Below are positions 6,453 through 13,944 of a stretch of 20,097 bases of DNA, one piece after another. A program made the position numbers and the translations under genes. The stretch covers positions 1-20,097 of the forward strand of contig CAJOOX010000150.1 in NCBI GenBank assembly GCA_905236195.1. The letters run 5' to 3'. This DNA comes from an uncultured Bacteroidales bacterium. GTDB lineage: Bacteria; Bacteroidota; Bacteroidia; Bacteroidales; UBA3663. The notes beneath the pieces are model-generated. The model saw only the letters and a list, made by a program, of their open reading frames with translations. It did no database searches and was not told the origin of the DNA. Every line of letters starts with the position of its first letter. Position 1 is the stretch's first letter.

Positions 6453-8372
6453 CTACATTGCCAGACGCATGCCGACGGTGCGTTCACGGCGCCAGGTGGT
6501 CTGAACATATCGGTTGGAGACACGCAGGTAGCGCACCTCGTTCTCGAGGCATCCGCCGCGCACGATTCTCATACGCGAACGGAAATATTGGGTGAGAAAG
6601 TTGGTCTTGGGGTTCTCATATTCACTGAAAACCGTCTCGCACCATTCCCACACGCTGCCGCTCATGTCGTAGAGTCCCAGTTCGTTGGGCTGTCGGGTAC
6701 GGATGTCATTGTGGCTGTAATCCATACTGTCGCGGAGACTCCATCCCACAGAATCCACATCATCCGAACCGGAATACAGATAGCCATGCGAACGGTTGCC
6801 GCCACGGGCCGCATACTCCCATTCCTCCTCGGAAGGCAGACGGAAATGCTCGCCGGTGAGATGGTTGAGCTTGCCGATGAATTCGTGGGCATCGTCATAG
6901 GAAATGCTCTCGGCCGGCCAATTATCGCCCTTGTATTTCGAACGGTTCTTGCCCATAACAGCCTTCCAAAGCGCCTGGCTCACCTCGGTCTCGGCCAGAT
7001 AGAAAGAGCCGACCGTGACGTAGTGTTGCGGAAATTCATCTGGATCGGCCAGTGTGTCGCCTGCTGCGGCGCCCATCAGAAAGTTGCCGCCTTCCACATA
7101 TTTCATCGTAAACGTAACACCATCGACATTGAAGATGCGATCCTCCTGGGCACAAGCTGCTGCAGGGAGGGCAAGCAAAGCAAGCAACATCAGCGCAGAC
7201 TTGGGCAGACGGGAATCGCCGGAGGCGTTTTCTCCATCGGTAAAAGCGGGACCCGCAGCACGCCAGAACATAATCGTCCAAGCAATGAACATACAATAAA
7301 CATCCAGCCAGAAGGTGCGGTGGATATAAATGTGGAGCCAAGCGGGACAAAGCACATCGGTGGGCAAAATGCAGAAATTGACAAAGAGCAGCCAGAACAG
7401 CACCCAGTCGAAAACCGTGCGGCGGGGCATCAGGAAGAAGGCCATCGCATAGGGCGTGAGGGCTATGACATAGGTGTGGGTCTCGGGACTGTCGCTGAAG
7501 AGGATGATGAAACCCATCAGAACAGCAAGCATCTGCGTGCGGAAAAGGAGACTGTTCCAGCGGGTGTGACGCAGGAAGAAGAGGCCGCAGATGAGGGCCA
7601 CGACAACGAACTGAACAATACGGTAGTTGGGCAACAGGAGCCACTTCAAACCGCGGGCGAAGAGGATGCCGATAAAATCGGAGTCACTGTGGTGGGACGC
7701 TATCATCTCAAACTGTGAGGCATAGAGATCCCGGATGCTGTCAAGCGCCGGATTGAGGGCAGGCAACAGCAGGAATCCGATGCCGCAGAGGGCAGCATAG
7801 CCGAAATTGCGCCAGACTTTGGGATAACAGAACAGGAGCAAAAGCTCGGCAGCTCCGTAAATCTTGGTCGTTGTGGAGAGCATGATGAGCAGCACCGCCC
7901 AAAAGGGACGGTTCCGCTCCAGCAGATTGAAAGCCAGGATAGCCAGATAACACACCACAAGGTTGTACTGATAGCAGAAGACGCTCTGCAACACCACCGA
8001 GAGGACAAAGCCGAAAATCTTCAGCCGGTGGGGAGCAAAGGCCGCGGGCAGCGTCCAGACAGCAAGCACAAAGAGGCCGTAGTTGAGGATGTTCCACACG
8101 AAAGGCCCCAGCCACCACGGCAATGCGAATATGGGCATGAAGAGGGTGCTGAACACCGGCGTGTAGAGGAAATAGATGTAGTGGTTCTGGGCATACTCCA
8201 TCGTGTAGGGAGAGAGCCCGCTCCAGAACATCATCGTCGAGTCATAGTAGTCGAAATAGTTGGTATTGCGACCTCTTGCCACCTCGATGGCAGTGGCTGC
8301 TATTGTAACCAGCAGACCGAATATAATCCAGAAACGGGAACTGGAGAAAAAGGCTTTAACTTTGGGACTCAT
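6453..8372 (-). CDS. GT87 polytopic glycosyltransferase fused to a SUMF1/FGE-like domain
   Basis: The protein has 639 residues. Residues 1 to about 375 are a multi-pass membrane protein (some ten hydrophobic helices) with a GT87-like first loop, TNYFDYYDSTMMFWSGLSPY, holding the likely catalytic Asp. GT87 enzymes use polyprenyl-phosphate sugars and act on the outer face of the inner membrane. Residues 389-409 (LPKSALMLLALLALPAAACA) look like a signal peptide or last helix. Residues about 415-639 are a SUMF1 domain: MKYVEGGNFLMG, TEVSQALWKAVMG, FRLPSEEEWEYAARGG, GLYDMSGSVWEWC, VRGGCLENE and VGMRL. The paired catalytic cysteines of true formylglycine-generating enzymes are not seen, so sulfatase activation is unlikely. 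It overlaps the upstream GT2 by 17 bases. An internal ATG (7188-7190, residue 395) could mark an ancestral separate start. Confidence 0.8.
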   Translation of the reverse strand: MSPKVKAFFSSSRFWIIFGLLVTIAATAIEVARGRNTNYFDYYDSTMMFWSGLSPYTMEYAQNHYIYFLYTPVFSTLFMPIFALPWWLGPFVWNILNYGLFVLAVWTLPAAFAPHRLKIFGFVLSVVLQSVFCYQYNLVVCYLAILAFNLLERNRPFWAVLLIMLSTTTKIYGAAELLLLFCYPKVWRNFGYAALCGIGFLLLPALNPALDSIRDLYASQFEMIASHHSDSDFIGILFARGLKWLLLPNYRIVQFVVVALICGLFFLRHTRWNSLLFRTQMLAVLMGFIILFSDSPETHTYVIALTPYAMAFFLMPRRTVFDWVLFWLLFVNFCILPTDVLCPAWLHIYIHRTFWLDVYCMFIAWTIMFWRAAGPAFTDGENASGDSRLPKSALMLLALLALPAAACAQEDRIFNVDGVTFTMKYVEGGNFLMGAAAGDTLADPDEFPQHYVTVGSFYLAETEVSQALWKAVMGKNRSKYKGDNWPAESISYDDAHEFIGKLNHLTGEHFRLPSEEEWEYAARGGNRSHGYLYSGSDDVDSVGWSLRDSMDYSHNDIRTRQPNELGLYDMSGSVWEWCETVFSEYENPKTNFLTQYFRSRMRIVRGGCLENEVRYLRVSNRYVQTTWRRERTVGMRLAM

Positions 8373-9294
8373 CGAAATTCAGTTTTTCGCCCACGATGTA
8401 GGATGGACGTCGTTTAACCTCGTCAAAGATATTGCCGATATAGACGGCGATGATACCCAGAATCGAGATGATGATTCCGGCGATGAACCACATGGAAACG
8501 AAGGTGGTGACCCAGCCGCTGACATCGATGCCGGTGACAAGGGTTTTGATAACCAGGGCAATAGCCACAATCATGGCGATGAGGGTAATGAGGAAGCCGA
8601 AATAGGCAATGAGCCGCAACGACTTGGTCGAGAAGGCCACAGCCGTCTGGACGGCCAGCCCGATGCGGCGGCGCATGGTGTAGGAAGACTCCTTGCCGTC
8701 GGTGCGAGCGTCGTGGGGCACTTCGACTTTGGCCGTACGGAAACCCACCCATTTGTCCATGAGGGGATAGTAGCGGCGGTAGTCGCCCATCATGGCCATC
8801 GCATTGACCACCTTGCGGCGGTACATTGCGAACTCGGCCACCGATTCGTCCTGGGGCGTGTCGGTGAGATAGCCCATGAGCCGGTTGAAGAGATGGGAAC
8901 CCTCAGTCATGAAGTAATTGTCCGGACGTTCCTGACGGCTGGCAAAGACTATGTCGTAGCCCTCCTGCATCTTGCGGAAAAGGTCCCTGAGGAACATGGG
9001 CGGATTCTGAAGGTCGCAGTCGAGTACCGCCACATACTCACCGCTGGAAAGGTCGAAGCCGGCATTGAGCGCATACTGCTGTCCGAAGTTGCGGCTCAGG
9101 AAAACGCCCTTCACGCGTTTGTTCTCGCGACAGATGTCCGTGATAATCTCACGGCTGTTGTCGGGACTGCAGTCCTCGACGAGAATGATTTCATAGTCGG
9201 GGGTCAGCTCCCGTACCGACTCTTCAATCTGACGCACCAGCTCACGGAGCAGTGTAGGGGCTCCGTAGCAAGGACTGATGACTGATAGTTCCAT
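8356..9294 (-). CDS. GT2 polyprenyl-phosphate glycosyltransferase (GtrB/DPM-like)
   Basis: The protein has 312 residues. The GT-A core starts at the N-terminus with ELSVISPCYGAP and has ILVEDCSPDNS (about 37-47) and LDCDLQNPP (DxD, 91-99). Two C-terminal membrane helices follow (about 227-252 and 263-292). That layout belongs to enzymes that put a sugar from a nucleotide donor onto undecaprenyl or dolichyl phosphate (GtrB, ArnC, DPM families). It lies three bases after wecE and overlaps the GT87 gene, so the pair forms a donor-maker and donor-user set. The sugar may be the Fuc4N made by WecE or a plain hexose; the sequence cannot say. There is no sign of truncation. Confidence 0.85.
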   Translation of the reverse strand: MELSVISPCYGAPTLLRELVRQIEESVRELTPDYEIILVEDCSPDNSREIITDICRENKRVKGVFLSRNFGQQYALNAGFDLSSGEYVAVLDCDLQNPPMFLRDLFRKMQEGYDIVFASRQERPDNYFMTEGSHLFNRLMGYLTDTPQDESVAEFAMYRRKVVNAMAMMGDYRRYYPLMDKWVGFRTAKVEVPHDARTDGKESSYTMRRRIGLAVQTAVAFSTKSLRLIAYFGFLITLIAMIVAIALVIKTLVTGIDVSGWVTTFVSMWFIAGIIISILGIIAVYIGNIFDEVKRRPSYIVGEKLNFDESQS

Positions 9295-9297
9295 CGT

Positions 9298-10428
9298 TTA
9301 ATTGTTTTGAGCGAATTCGAGGATGAGCTGTGCCACCTTCCGGGCCTCGTCACCGGTGAGCTCATAGTAGAGCGGCAGACGTACGAGACAGTCGCCGTAA
9401 CGGTCGGCGTTGACAAGGGGCGCGCCCTTGAAATGCTCAGCGTAGTATTTGCTGGAGTGTAACGGGATGTAGTGGAAGGTTGACTGCACGCCGTTGTCCT
9501 TGAGGTACTGCATGAGACGGGTGCGGTAGTCGAGCGACTGGCAGACGATGTAGTACATGTGGGCATTGTTGGTGGCATAGTCGGGCAAAACGGGCAACTG
9601 CATCTTCGTCTCATCGACATGACCGCGCAGGGCATGGTCGTAAATCTCCCAGATATGTTTACGCTTGTTCTGGATGTCGTCGAGCTGTTCGAGCTGAGCC
9701 CAGAGGAAGGCGGCATTGAACTCGGAGGGAAGGAAGGAGGAACCGAGGTCACACCACCCGTATTTGTTCACCATCCCACGGTAGAATTCCGCGCGGTTGG
9801 TACCTTTCTCCCAGATGATCTCGGAACGGCGCACAAAACGTTCGTCGTTGACCACCAGCATGCCGCCTTCGCCGCAGCTGATGTTCTTTGTCTCGTGGAA
9901 AGAGAAGGCAGCCAGATGTCCGATGCTCCCCAGGGGACGTCCCTTATAACAGGAGTCTATGGCATGGGCGGCATCTTCCACCACGAGGAGATTGTGCTTG
10001 TCGGCCAAAGCCATGATGGCATCCATATCGCAGGCGATGCCGGCATAATGCACCACGGCAATGACCTTGGTGCGGGGAGTGATGAGCGGCTCGATGATTT
10101 CGGCGGTGATATTGGGAGACTCAGCGGAAGAGTCGGCAAACACGACGTTCGCTTTTTCACGGAGGAAGGCCAATGCCGTCGAAACAAAGGTGTAGGACGG
10201 GATGATAACCTCGTCGCCGGGCTGGAGATCACACAGCATGGCACACATCTCGAGGGCATCGGTGCCGGAGGTGGTGAGCAGACATTTTCTGAACCCGTAT
10301 TTCTGCTCAAAGAAAGCGTGGCACTTCTTGGTGAAATCACCGTTGCCGGACATCGTCATCGAATGACTTACTTCCTCGATATACTTCAGCTCGCGACCCG
10401 AGCAGTAGGGTTTATTGAAAACTATCAT
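9298..10428 (-). CDS. wecE: dTDP-4-amino-4,6-dideoxygalactose transaminase
   Basis: The protein has 376 residues, the usual length for WecE/RffA. DegT/DnrJ/EryC1 features are complete: TTSGTDALEM (52-61), GDEVIIPSYTFVSTALAF (71-88), EDAAHA (151-156) and FSFHETKNISCGEGG, with the PLP lysine at 181. The blocks EKGTNRAEFYRG and YGWCDLGSSFLPSEFNAAFL are specific to the WecE branch. It transfers an amino group from glutamate to dTDP-4-keto-6-deoxyglucose, giving dTDP-4-amino-4,6-dideoxy-D-galactose (dTDP-Fuc4N), in the cytoplasm. Its substrate is the RmlB product, and rmlA-rmlB lie 6 kb to the right on the other strand. It sits in a minus-strand operon between the LTA-synthase-like gene and GT2. 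Confidence 0.9.
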   Translation of the reverse strand: MIVFNKPYCSGRELKYIEEVSHSMTMSGNGDFTKKCHAFFEQKYGFRKCLLTTSGTDALEMCAMLCDLQPGDEVIIPSYTFVSTALAFLREKANVVFADSSAESPNITAEIIEPLITPRTKVIAVVHYAGIACDMDAIMALADKHNLLVVEDAAHAIDSCYKGRPLGSIGHLAAFSFHETKNISCGEGGMLVVNDERFVRRSEIIWEKGTNRAEFYRGMVNKYGWCDLGSSFLPSEFNAAFLWAQLEQLDDIQNKRKHIWEIYDHALRGHVDETKMQLPVLPDYATNNAHMYYIVCQSLDYRTRLMQYLKDNGVQSTFHYIPLHSSKYYAEHFKGAPLVNADRYGDCLVRLPLYYELTGDEARKVAQLILEFAQNN

Positions 10429-10471
10429 ATTGTCTTGTTATTTTTTTCGATATTTCGACATAATGGGTCTT

Positions 10472-12310
10472 TTACCTCCCGCTGAAATCCTCAGCCACCA
10501 TCTGGAGCACCGCCTTTGCGCAGCGAATACGTTCGGGTGAGGATTCAGGAATTTCCTTCATGACGGCATCGGCATTGAAGTCGTACATGGAGAACCCGGC
10601 ATCGTCCCACACACAGAATCCATTGTTGAAATAGTGGACGGCTAAATGTTCCCGATAACCGGAGGACAGCACATTGCGGGAGAAGGCAAAGTCTCCGTGC
10701 TCCAGTCCCAACTGCCCCAGCAGCGTGGCCGGCAGGTCGTTCTGGTTGCAAAGCGTGGAGATGACCCGGGGAGAACGGACGGCTCCTCCACACCAGATTT
10801 GCGGGATATGACTGCTGCCGGGATCACTGCTCTGGAGTGCGATATCGTGGTCGGGCACAAAAATCACCACCGTATTGTCCCATGCGGGACTCTGTTTCAG
10901 CCTCGTCATGAACTTCCCGATACACCAGTCCAGATAACCGAACGAATTCTTTATCGGGTCATCTGCAATCCGGCTGTAGGGAACGGTCCATGGCTCATGG
11001 CTGGAAAGTGTGAGCAGTGTCATGAACACAGGATTGCCGGCGGCAACTGCCTCTTCATACAGTTCGAGCGTGCGCGAGAAGGTAATGCTGTCGGTCACAC
11101 CCCATTTGGAGGAGCCGCGTTCCTCGCCGCTGAAATCCTCCTGGGCCACGATACGCTCATAGCCTGTGGCCATGAGATAACTGCGCATATTGGTGAAATT
11201 GGCGTCGCCGCCATAGACAAACGTTGCGGAATAGCCGGCACGCTTGAGCGACCGTGCCAGGGAGGGCAGCGCATTACTCTTGCTCGGCACCTTCATAACA
11301 CTCACCGTAGGGAACGACTCATAACCGCTGAGCGCACATACCAGACCGCGGTCGGTGCGGAAGGAATTGGCGTAACAGCTGTCGAAAGCAATACCCTCGC
11401 GTGAAAGAGCCAGCAGATGGGGCATTGTCACCGTATCGCCCCGCAGGTAGGTGAAGCGTCCGCCGCATCCTTCCATCAGCACCAGCAGGATATTGGGTGT
11501 CCGGGTATTGAGAAGCGTGTCGGCGGGCACCTCTCCCCCGCCGGCAAACAGACGGGAACGGTAATCCTCCAGCTCGCCGCTTTCATAGAAATGATAACGT
11601 TTCTCCGTCTCGTTGGCTTTGGAAACCTTGTCCAGCGATGACAGGAACGAGAATACGGGATTGACAGCTGAATGATTCAGGAACTGATTCTCGGAATAAT
11701 AGACCTGTCCGATATTGGTGGTGCTCACATCAAATCCGCCCCGGATACCGATGACCATGAGGGGAATGAGCAGCAGACAGATCAGGGTTCCCGTGACGCG
11801 TTTGCCTATGGAAAGCACTGACAGCTCTTGGGGCGTAATCTTCACCAGACCTTTCCAGATTGCCCAAACCAGCAAGGCTACGGCCAACAGTCTGACGACT
11901 AAATAACCCGTGCTGACGCTGGCAAAGGCATCTCCCGTGGCATCGAGATACTGGAAAAAGGAGGAATCCAGTTTGAAGTGCCAGAACTCATAAAGTGCCG
12001 CGTCGGCTACGACCGCCAAAGCGACGAGCAGGGCAATCAGAAGATAATAAACCTTCAAACCGCCGCGAAGCACCTTCCACGATTTGACCCACAAAGACGC
12101 AAGAACGACAAGCAACGGAATGACCACGAAATAGAGAGATGTGGAAAAATCCAGGGAGAATCCGTGACGGACAACCTCCCGGAAGTCCGCCATGGAACAG
12201 GACTCCGGGCCGCCGTTGGCGTTGTAAAGCACAAAGATGATTTTCCCGATGAAAAACACCAGGATGAAAAACAGCAGCAATCTGACCAAATACAGCAGTC
12301 GTCTTACCAT
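10472..12310 (-). CDS. LTA-synthase-like alkaline-phosphatase-superfamily phosphotransferase 1
   Basis: The protein has 612 residues from ATG 12308-12310 (MVRRLLYLVRLLLFF). A longer start at 12391 would cross the promoter. About five membrane helices fill residues 1-195. A periplasmic sulfatase-fold domain follows (about 270-612): LVLMEG with metal-ligand Glu280, NSFRTDRGLVCALSGY with probable nucleophile Thr319, LSSHEPW (about 435-441), and PDHD with Asp/His at 487-489 and SSHIPQIW. This matches LtaS/OpgB-type enzymes that move a phospho-alcohol head group from a lipid to a glycan or lipid acceptor. A Gram-negative Bacteroidales makes no classical LTA, so the acceptor is probably LPS or another envelope glycan. 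It is the first gene of the minus-strand operon. Confidence 0.85.
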   Translation of the reverse strand: MVRRLLYLVRLLLFFILVFFIGKIIFVLYNANGGPESCSMADFREVVRHGFSLDFSTSLYFVVIPLLVVLASLWVKSWKVLRGGLKVYYLLIALLVALAVVADAALYEFWHFKLDSSFFQYLDATGDAFASVSTGYLVVRLLAVALLVWAIWKGLVKITPQELSVLSIGKRVTGTLICLLLIPLMVIGIRGGFDVSTTNIGQVYYSENQFLNHSAVNPVFSFLSSLDKVSKANETEKRYHFYESGELEDYRSRLFAGGGEVPADTLLNTRTPNILLVLMEGCGGRFTYLRGDTVTMPHLLALSREGIAFDSCYANSFRTDRGLVCALSGYESFPTVSVMKVPSKSNALPSLARSLKRAGYSATFVYGGDANFTNMRSYLMATGYERIVAQEDFSGEERGSSKWGVTDSITFSRTLELYEEAVAAGNPVFMTLLTLSSHEPWTVPYSRIADDPIKNSFGYLDWCIGKFMTRLKQSPAWDNTVVIFVPDHDIALQSSDPGSSHIPQIWCGGAVRSPRVISTLCNQNDLPATLLGQLGLEHGDFAFSRNVLSSGYREHLAVHYFNNGFCVWDDAGFSMYDFNADAVMKEIPESSPERIRCAKAVLQMVAEDFSGR

Positions 12311-12359
12311 ACCTATTCCAATATCTGTCCAATACTTATTCCTATATATTATATGGCCG

Positions 12360-12392
12360 CAAAGATAGTGTTTTTTTTTCGAAAATAGCAAA
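12360..12392 (-). promoter_or_regulatory. Bacteroidetes promoter of the minus-strand glycan operon
   Basis: On the minus strand, TTTG (12392-12389) and TATCTTTG (12367-12360) are 21 bp apart, fitting the TTTG/TAnnTTTG consensus. The start site would be near 12353, about 43 bases ahead of ATG 12310. Together with the rpmE promoter it occupies the 327-base divergent gap 12311-12637. Confidence 0.7.
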
Positions 12393-12481
12393 TCACGGGG
12401 CCGAAAATGCTATCTTTAGGTTAAAAAAACGCGCATATTACGAGAAAGTTCACCTCGGGAATACATTTTTATCCAAAATAA

Positions 12482-12513
12482 TTTGGCAGGATGAAAACTT
12501 TTTTCTATCTTTG
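12482..12513 (+). promoter_or_regulatory. Bacteroidetes promoter for rpmE
   Basis: TTTG at 12482-12485 and TATCTTTG at 12506-12513, 20 bp apart, match the Bacteroidetes -33/-7 consensus. The start site would be near 12520, leaving a structured leader of about 118 bases. Confidence 0.75.
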
Positions 12514-12519
12514 CAGCGC

Positions 12520-12637
12520 TTTTGCAAAATATTAACCGCTTTATCCTATTGAAAGCGTACAGGACTCCCGCAGGGTGTACCTTCCTGCCGAGCTGAAGCC
12601 GCTGGAGAGAGGGATAGGCACAAAAACAATAAACAAA
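12520..12637 (+). promoter_or_regulatory. Candidate structured leader RNA of rpmE
   Basis: The leader has two visible hairpins. CGCTTT (12537-12542) pairs with AAAGCG (12552-12557). GTACA plus CCC (12557-12561, 12567-12569) pairs with GGG plus TGTAC (12573-12580), around a five-base bulge. The first loop contains CCTAT (12545-12549), complementary to ATAGG (12614-12618), which would make a pseudoknot. Ribosomal protein L31 genes have autoregulatory leaders in other phyla, so this could be one. The pairing was found by eye, not folded. Confidence 0.4.
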
Positions 12638-12889
12638 ATGAAGAAAGGTATTCATCCCGAGAGCTATCGTCCGGTAGCATTCAAGGACATGTCGAACGAT
12701 GTGACATTCATTTCGCGTTCGACCGTTGCAACCAAAGAGACCATCGAGATCGATGGCGAGACCTATCCCCTCGTAAAGCTCGAAATCACGAGCGCTTCTC
12801 ACCCCTTCTACACAGGTAAGAGCAAACTCGTCGATACTGCCGGTCGCGTTGACAAGTTCCTCTCCCGCTACGGCAATCGCAAGAAGTAA
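12638..12889 (+). CDS. rpmE2: 50S ribosomal protein bL31, type B
   Basis: The protein has 83 residues from ATG 12638 (MKKGIHPESYRPVAFKDMSN), the normal length for type B L31. The pattern HPxxYRPVxFxDxSxxxxFxxxST, then YPLVKLEITSASHPFYTG and GRVDKFLSRYG, is diagnostic. The CxxC zinc motif of type A L31 is absent, so this is the zinc-independent form. L31 sits on the 50S subunit at the bridge to the 30S head. It has its own promoter and a long structured leader, and ends in a hairpin with a T-rich tail, so it is probably mostly monocistronic. An upstream in-frame ATG at 12575 lies in the leader and is not used. Confidence 0.95.
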   Translation: MKKGIHPESYRPVAFKDMSNDVTFISRSTVATKETIEIDGETYPLVKLEITSASHPFYTGKSKLVDTAGRVDKFLSRYGNRKK

Positions 12890-12912
12890 TATATCTCACT
12901 TCTACCGCACAA

Positions 12913-12939
12913 GGCTCTGCATCTGCAGGGCCTTTATTT
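12913..12939 (+). terminator. Intrinsic terminator after rpmE
   Basis: GGCTCTGCA (12913-12921) pairs with TGCAGGGCC (12924-12932), with one G-T wobble, followed by TTTATTT. It lies in the 71-base gap between rpmE and the acyltransferase gene. Confidence 0.7.
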
Positions 12940-12960
12940 GTAAAACGAAAGTCCCAGATA

Positions 12961-13944
12961 ATGAAAATCGTCCATTGGATAGCCAACGGCCTTTGGTGGC
13001 TGACCTCGAAGCTTCCCTTCGGGGCGCTCTACATTTTGTCTGACCTCCTCTATGTGCTTGTGGCCAAGATCGTAAGGTACAGATATAAAGTGGTACACAA
13101 AAATCTCGTTGAATCGTTTCCCGAAAAGGATGCCGAAGAAATACACCGTATCGAGAATCGGTTCTACCGCTGGTTTTGCGACTATCTGGTGGAAACCATC
13201 AAACTGAAAACCATCTCGCCAGACGACATGCGCAAGCACATGGTCTTCAAGGGCCTTGATGCCCTAAAGCCTGAGTTTGAGGCGGGACGTTCGGTGTGTC
13301 TCTACATGGGTCATTACTGCAACTGGGAATGGATATCGTCTATCTCGCTCTGGCTCTCAGACAAGGTGCAGGTGGCCGAAATCTACCATCCCCTGGAGAA
13401 CAAAGTCACCGACCGGCTCTTTGTGGATGTGCGTGAGCGGTTCAACACCATCTGCATCCCCATGAACGACACCATACGCCAGATTATCAAAATCAACGAG
13501 ACCAAGCCGATGATTATCGGGTTCATCTCCGACCAGAAACCACATTGGCATAATATCCACCATTGGACCGACTTCCTCAATCACGACACCCCCGTGCTCA
13601 ACGGAACTGAACGTATTGCCCGCCGCCGCAACCAGGTGGTCGCCTATCTGGATGTGACGTGCGAGAAGCGCGGCTATTACGTGGGCGAGATCCGCGTCAT
13701 CACCACCGACCCCAAATCCTATCCCGAAAACGAAATCACCGACATCTATTTCCGGGAATTGGAAAAAACCATCCGCCGCCAGCCAGAGTATTGGCTCTGG
13801 AGTCACGACAGATGGAAACGTACCCGTCAGGAATTCAACGAACGATTCGTTGAGATCAACGGTAAAAACTACGAAAGGAAGTTGCTCAAGAAGCATCAGG
13901 AAGAAGACGGTTCGTCTTCATCCGCATCATATACTGCTGAATGA
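12961..13944 (+). CDS. Lipid A biosynthesis acyltransferase (LpxL/HtrB family)
   Basis: The protein has 327 residues from ATG 12961. An N-terminal hydrophobic stretch (about 5-38) would anchor it to the inner membrane. The acyltransferase HX4(D/E) site is MGHYCNWEW, with His118 and Glu123. The later block FISDQKPHWHNIHHWTDFLN and TPVLNGTERIARRRNQVV holds the usual acyl-chain and lipid A contacts. PEYWLWSHDRWKR near the C-terminus is a further family mark. It adds a secondary acyl chain to lipid A on the cytoplasmic face. Its last 59 bases overlap the 3' end of the converging LTA-synthase-like gene, and the tail (KKHQEEDGSSSSASYTAE) is low in complexity, consistent with a C-terminus extended into that overlap. 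Confidence 0.9.
   Translation: MKIVHWIANGLWWLTSKLPFGALYILSDLLYVLVAKIVRYRYKVVHKNLVESFPEKDAEEIHRIENRFYRWFCDYLVETIKLKTISPDDMRKHMVFKGLDALKPEFEAGRSVCLYMGHYCNWEWISSISLWLSDKVQVAEIYHPLENKVTDRLFVDVRERFNTICIPMNDTIRQIIKINETKPMIIGFISDQKPHWHNIHHWTDFLNHDTPVLNGTERIARRRNQVVAYLDVTCEKRGYYVGEIRVITTDPKSYPENEITDIYFRELEKTIRRQPEYWLWSHDRWKRTRQEFNERFVEINGKNYERKLLKKHQEEDGSSSSASYTAE

Noticed and set aside
6453..7190. Active formylglycine-generating enzyme and sulfatase maturation system
   Set aside because: The SUMF1-like domain lacks the paired catalytic cysteines, and the sulfatase-fold proteins here are LTA-synthase-like with Thr/Ser in their own motifs, not the CxPxR of sulfatases.
6441..7718. Long plus-strand open frame (425 codons) opposite the GT87-SUMF1 gene
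   Set aside because: The protein has no recognisable domain, is rich in His/Glu/Gly as expected for antisense frames, and the minus-strand gene has clear domains.
8260..9285. Plus-strand open frame opposite the GT2 gene, and a similar one at 9559-10485 opposite wecE
   Set aside because: Both mirror strongly recognised minus-strand enzymes and show only shadow composition.
12540..12637. In-frame ATG 12575 as rpmE start
   Set aside because: It would add 21 residues not found in L31 and lies within the structured leader.
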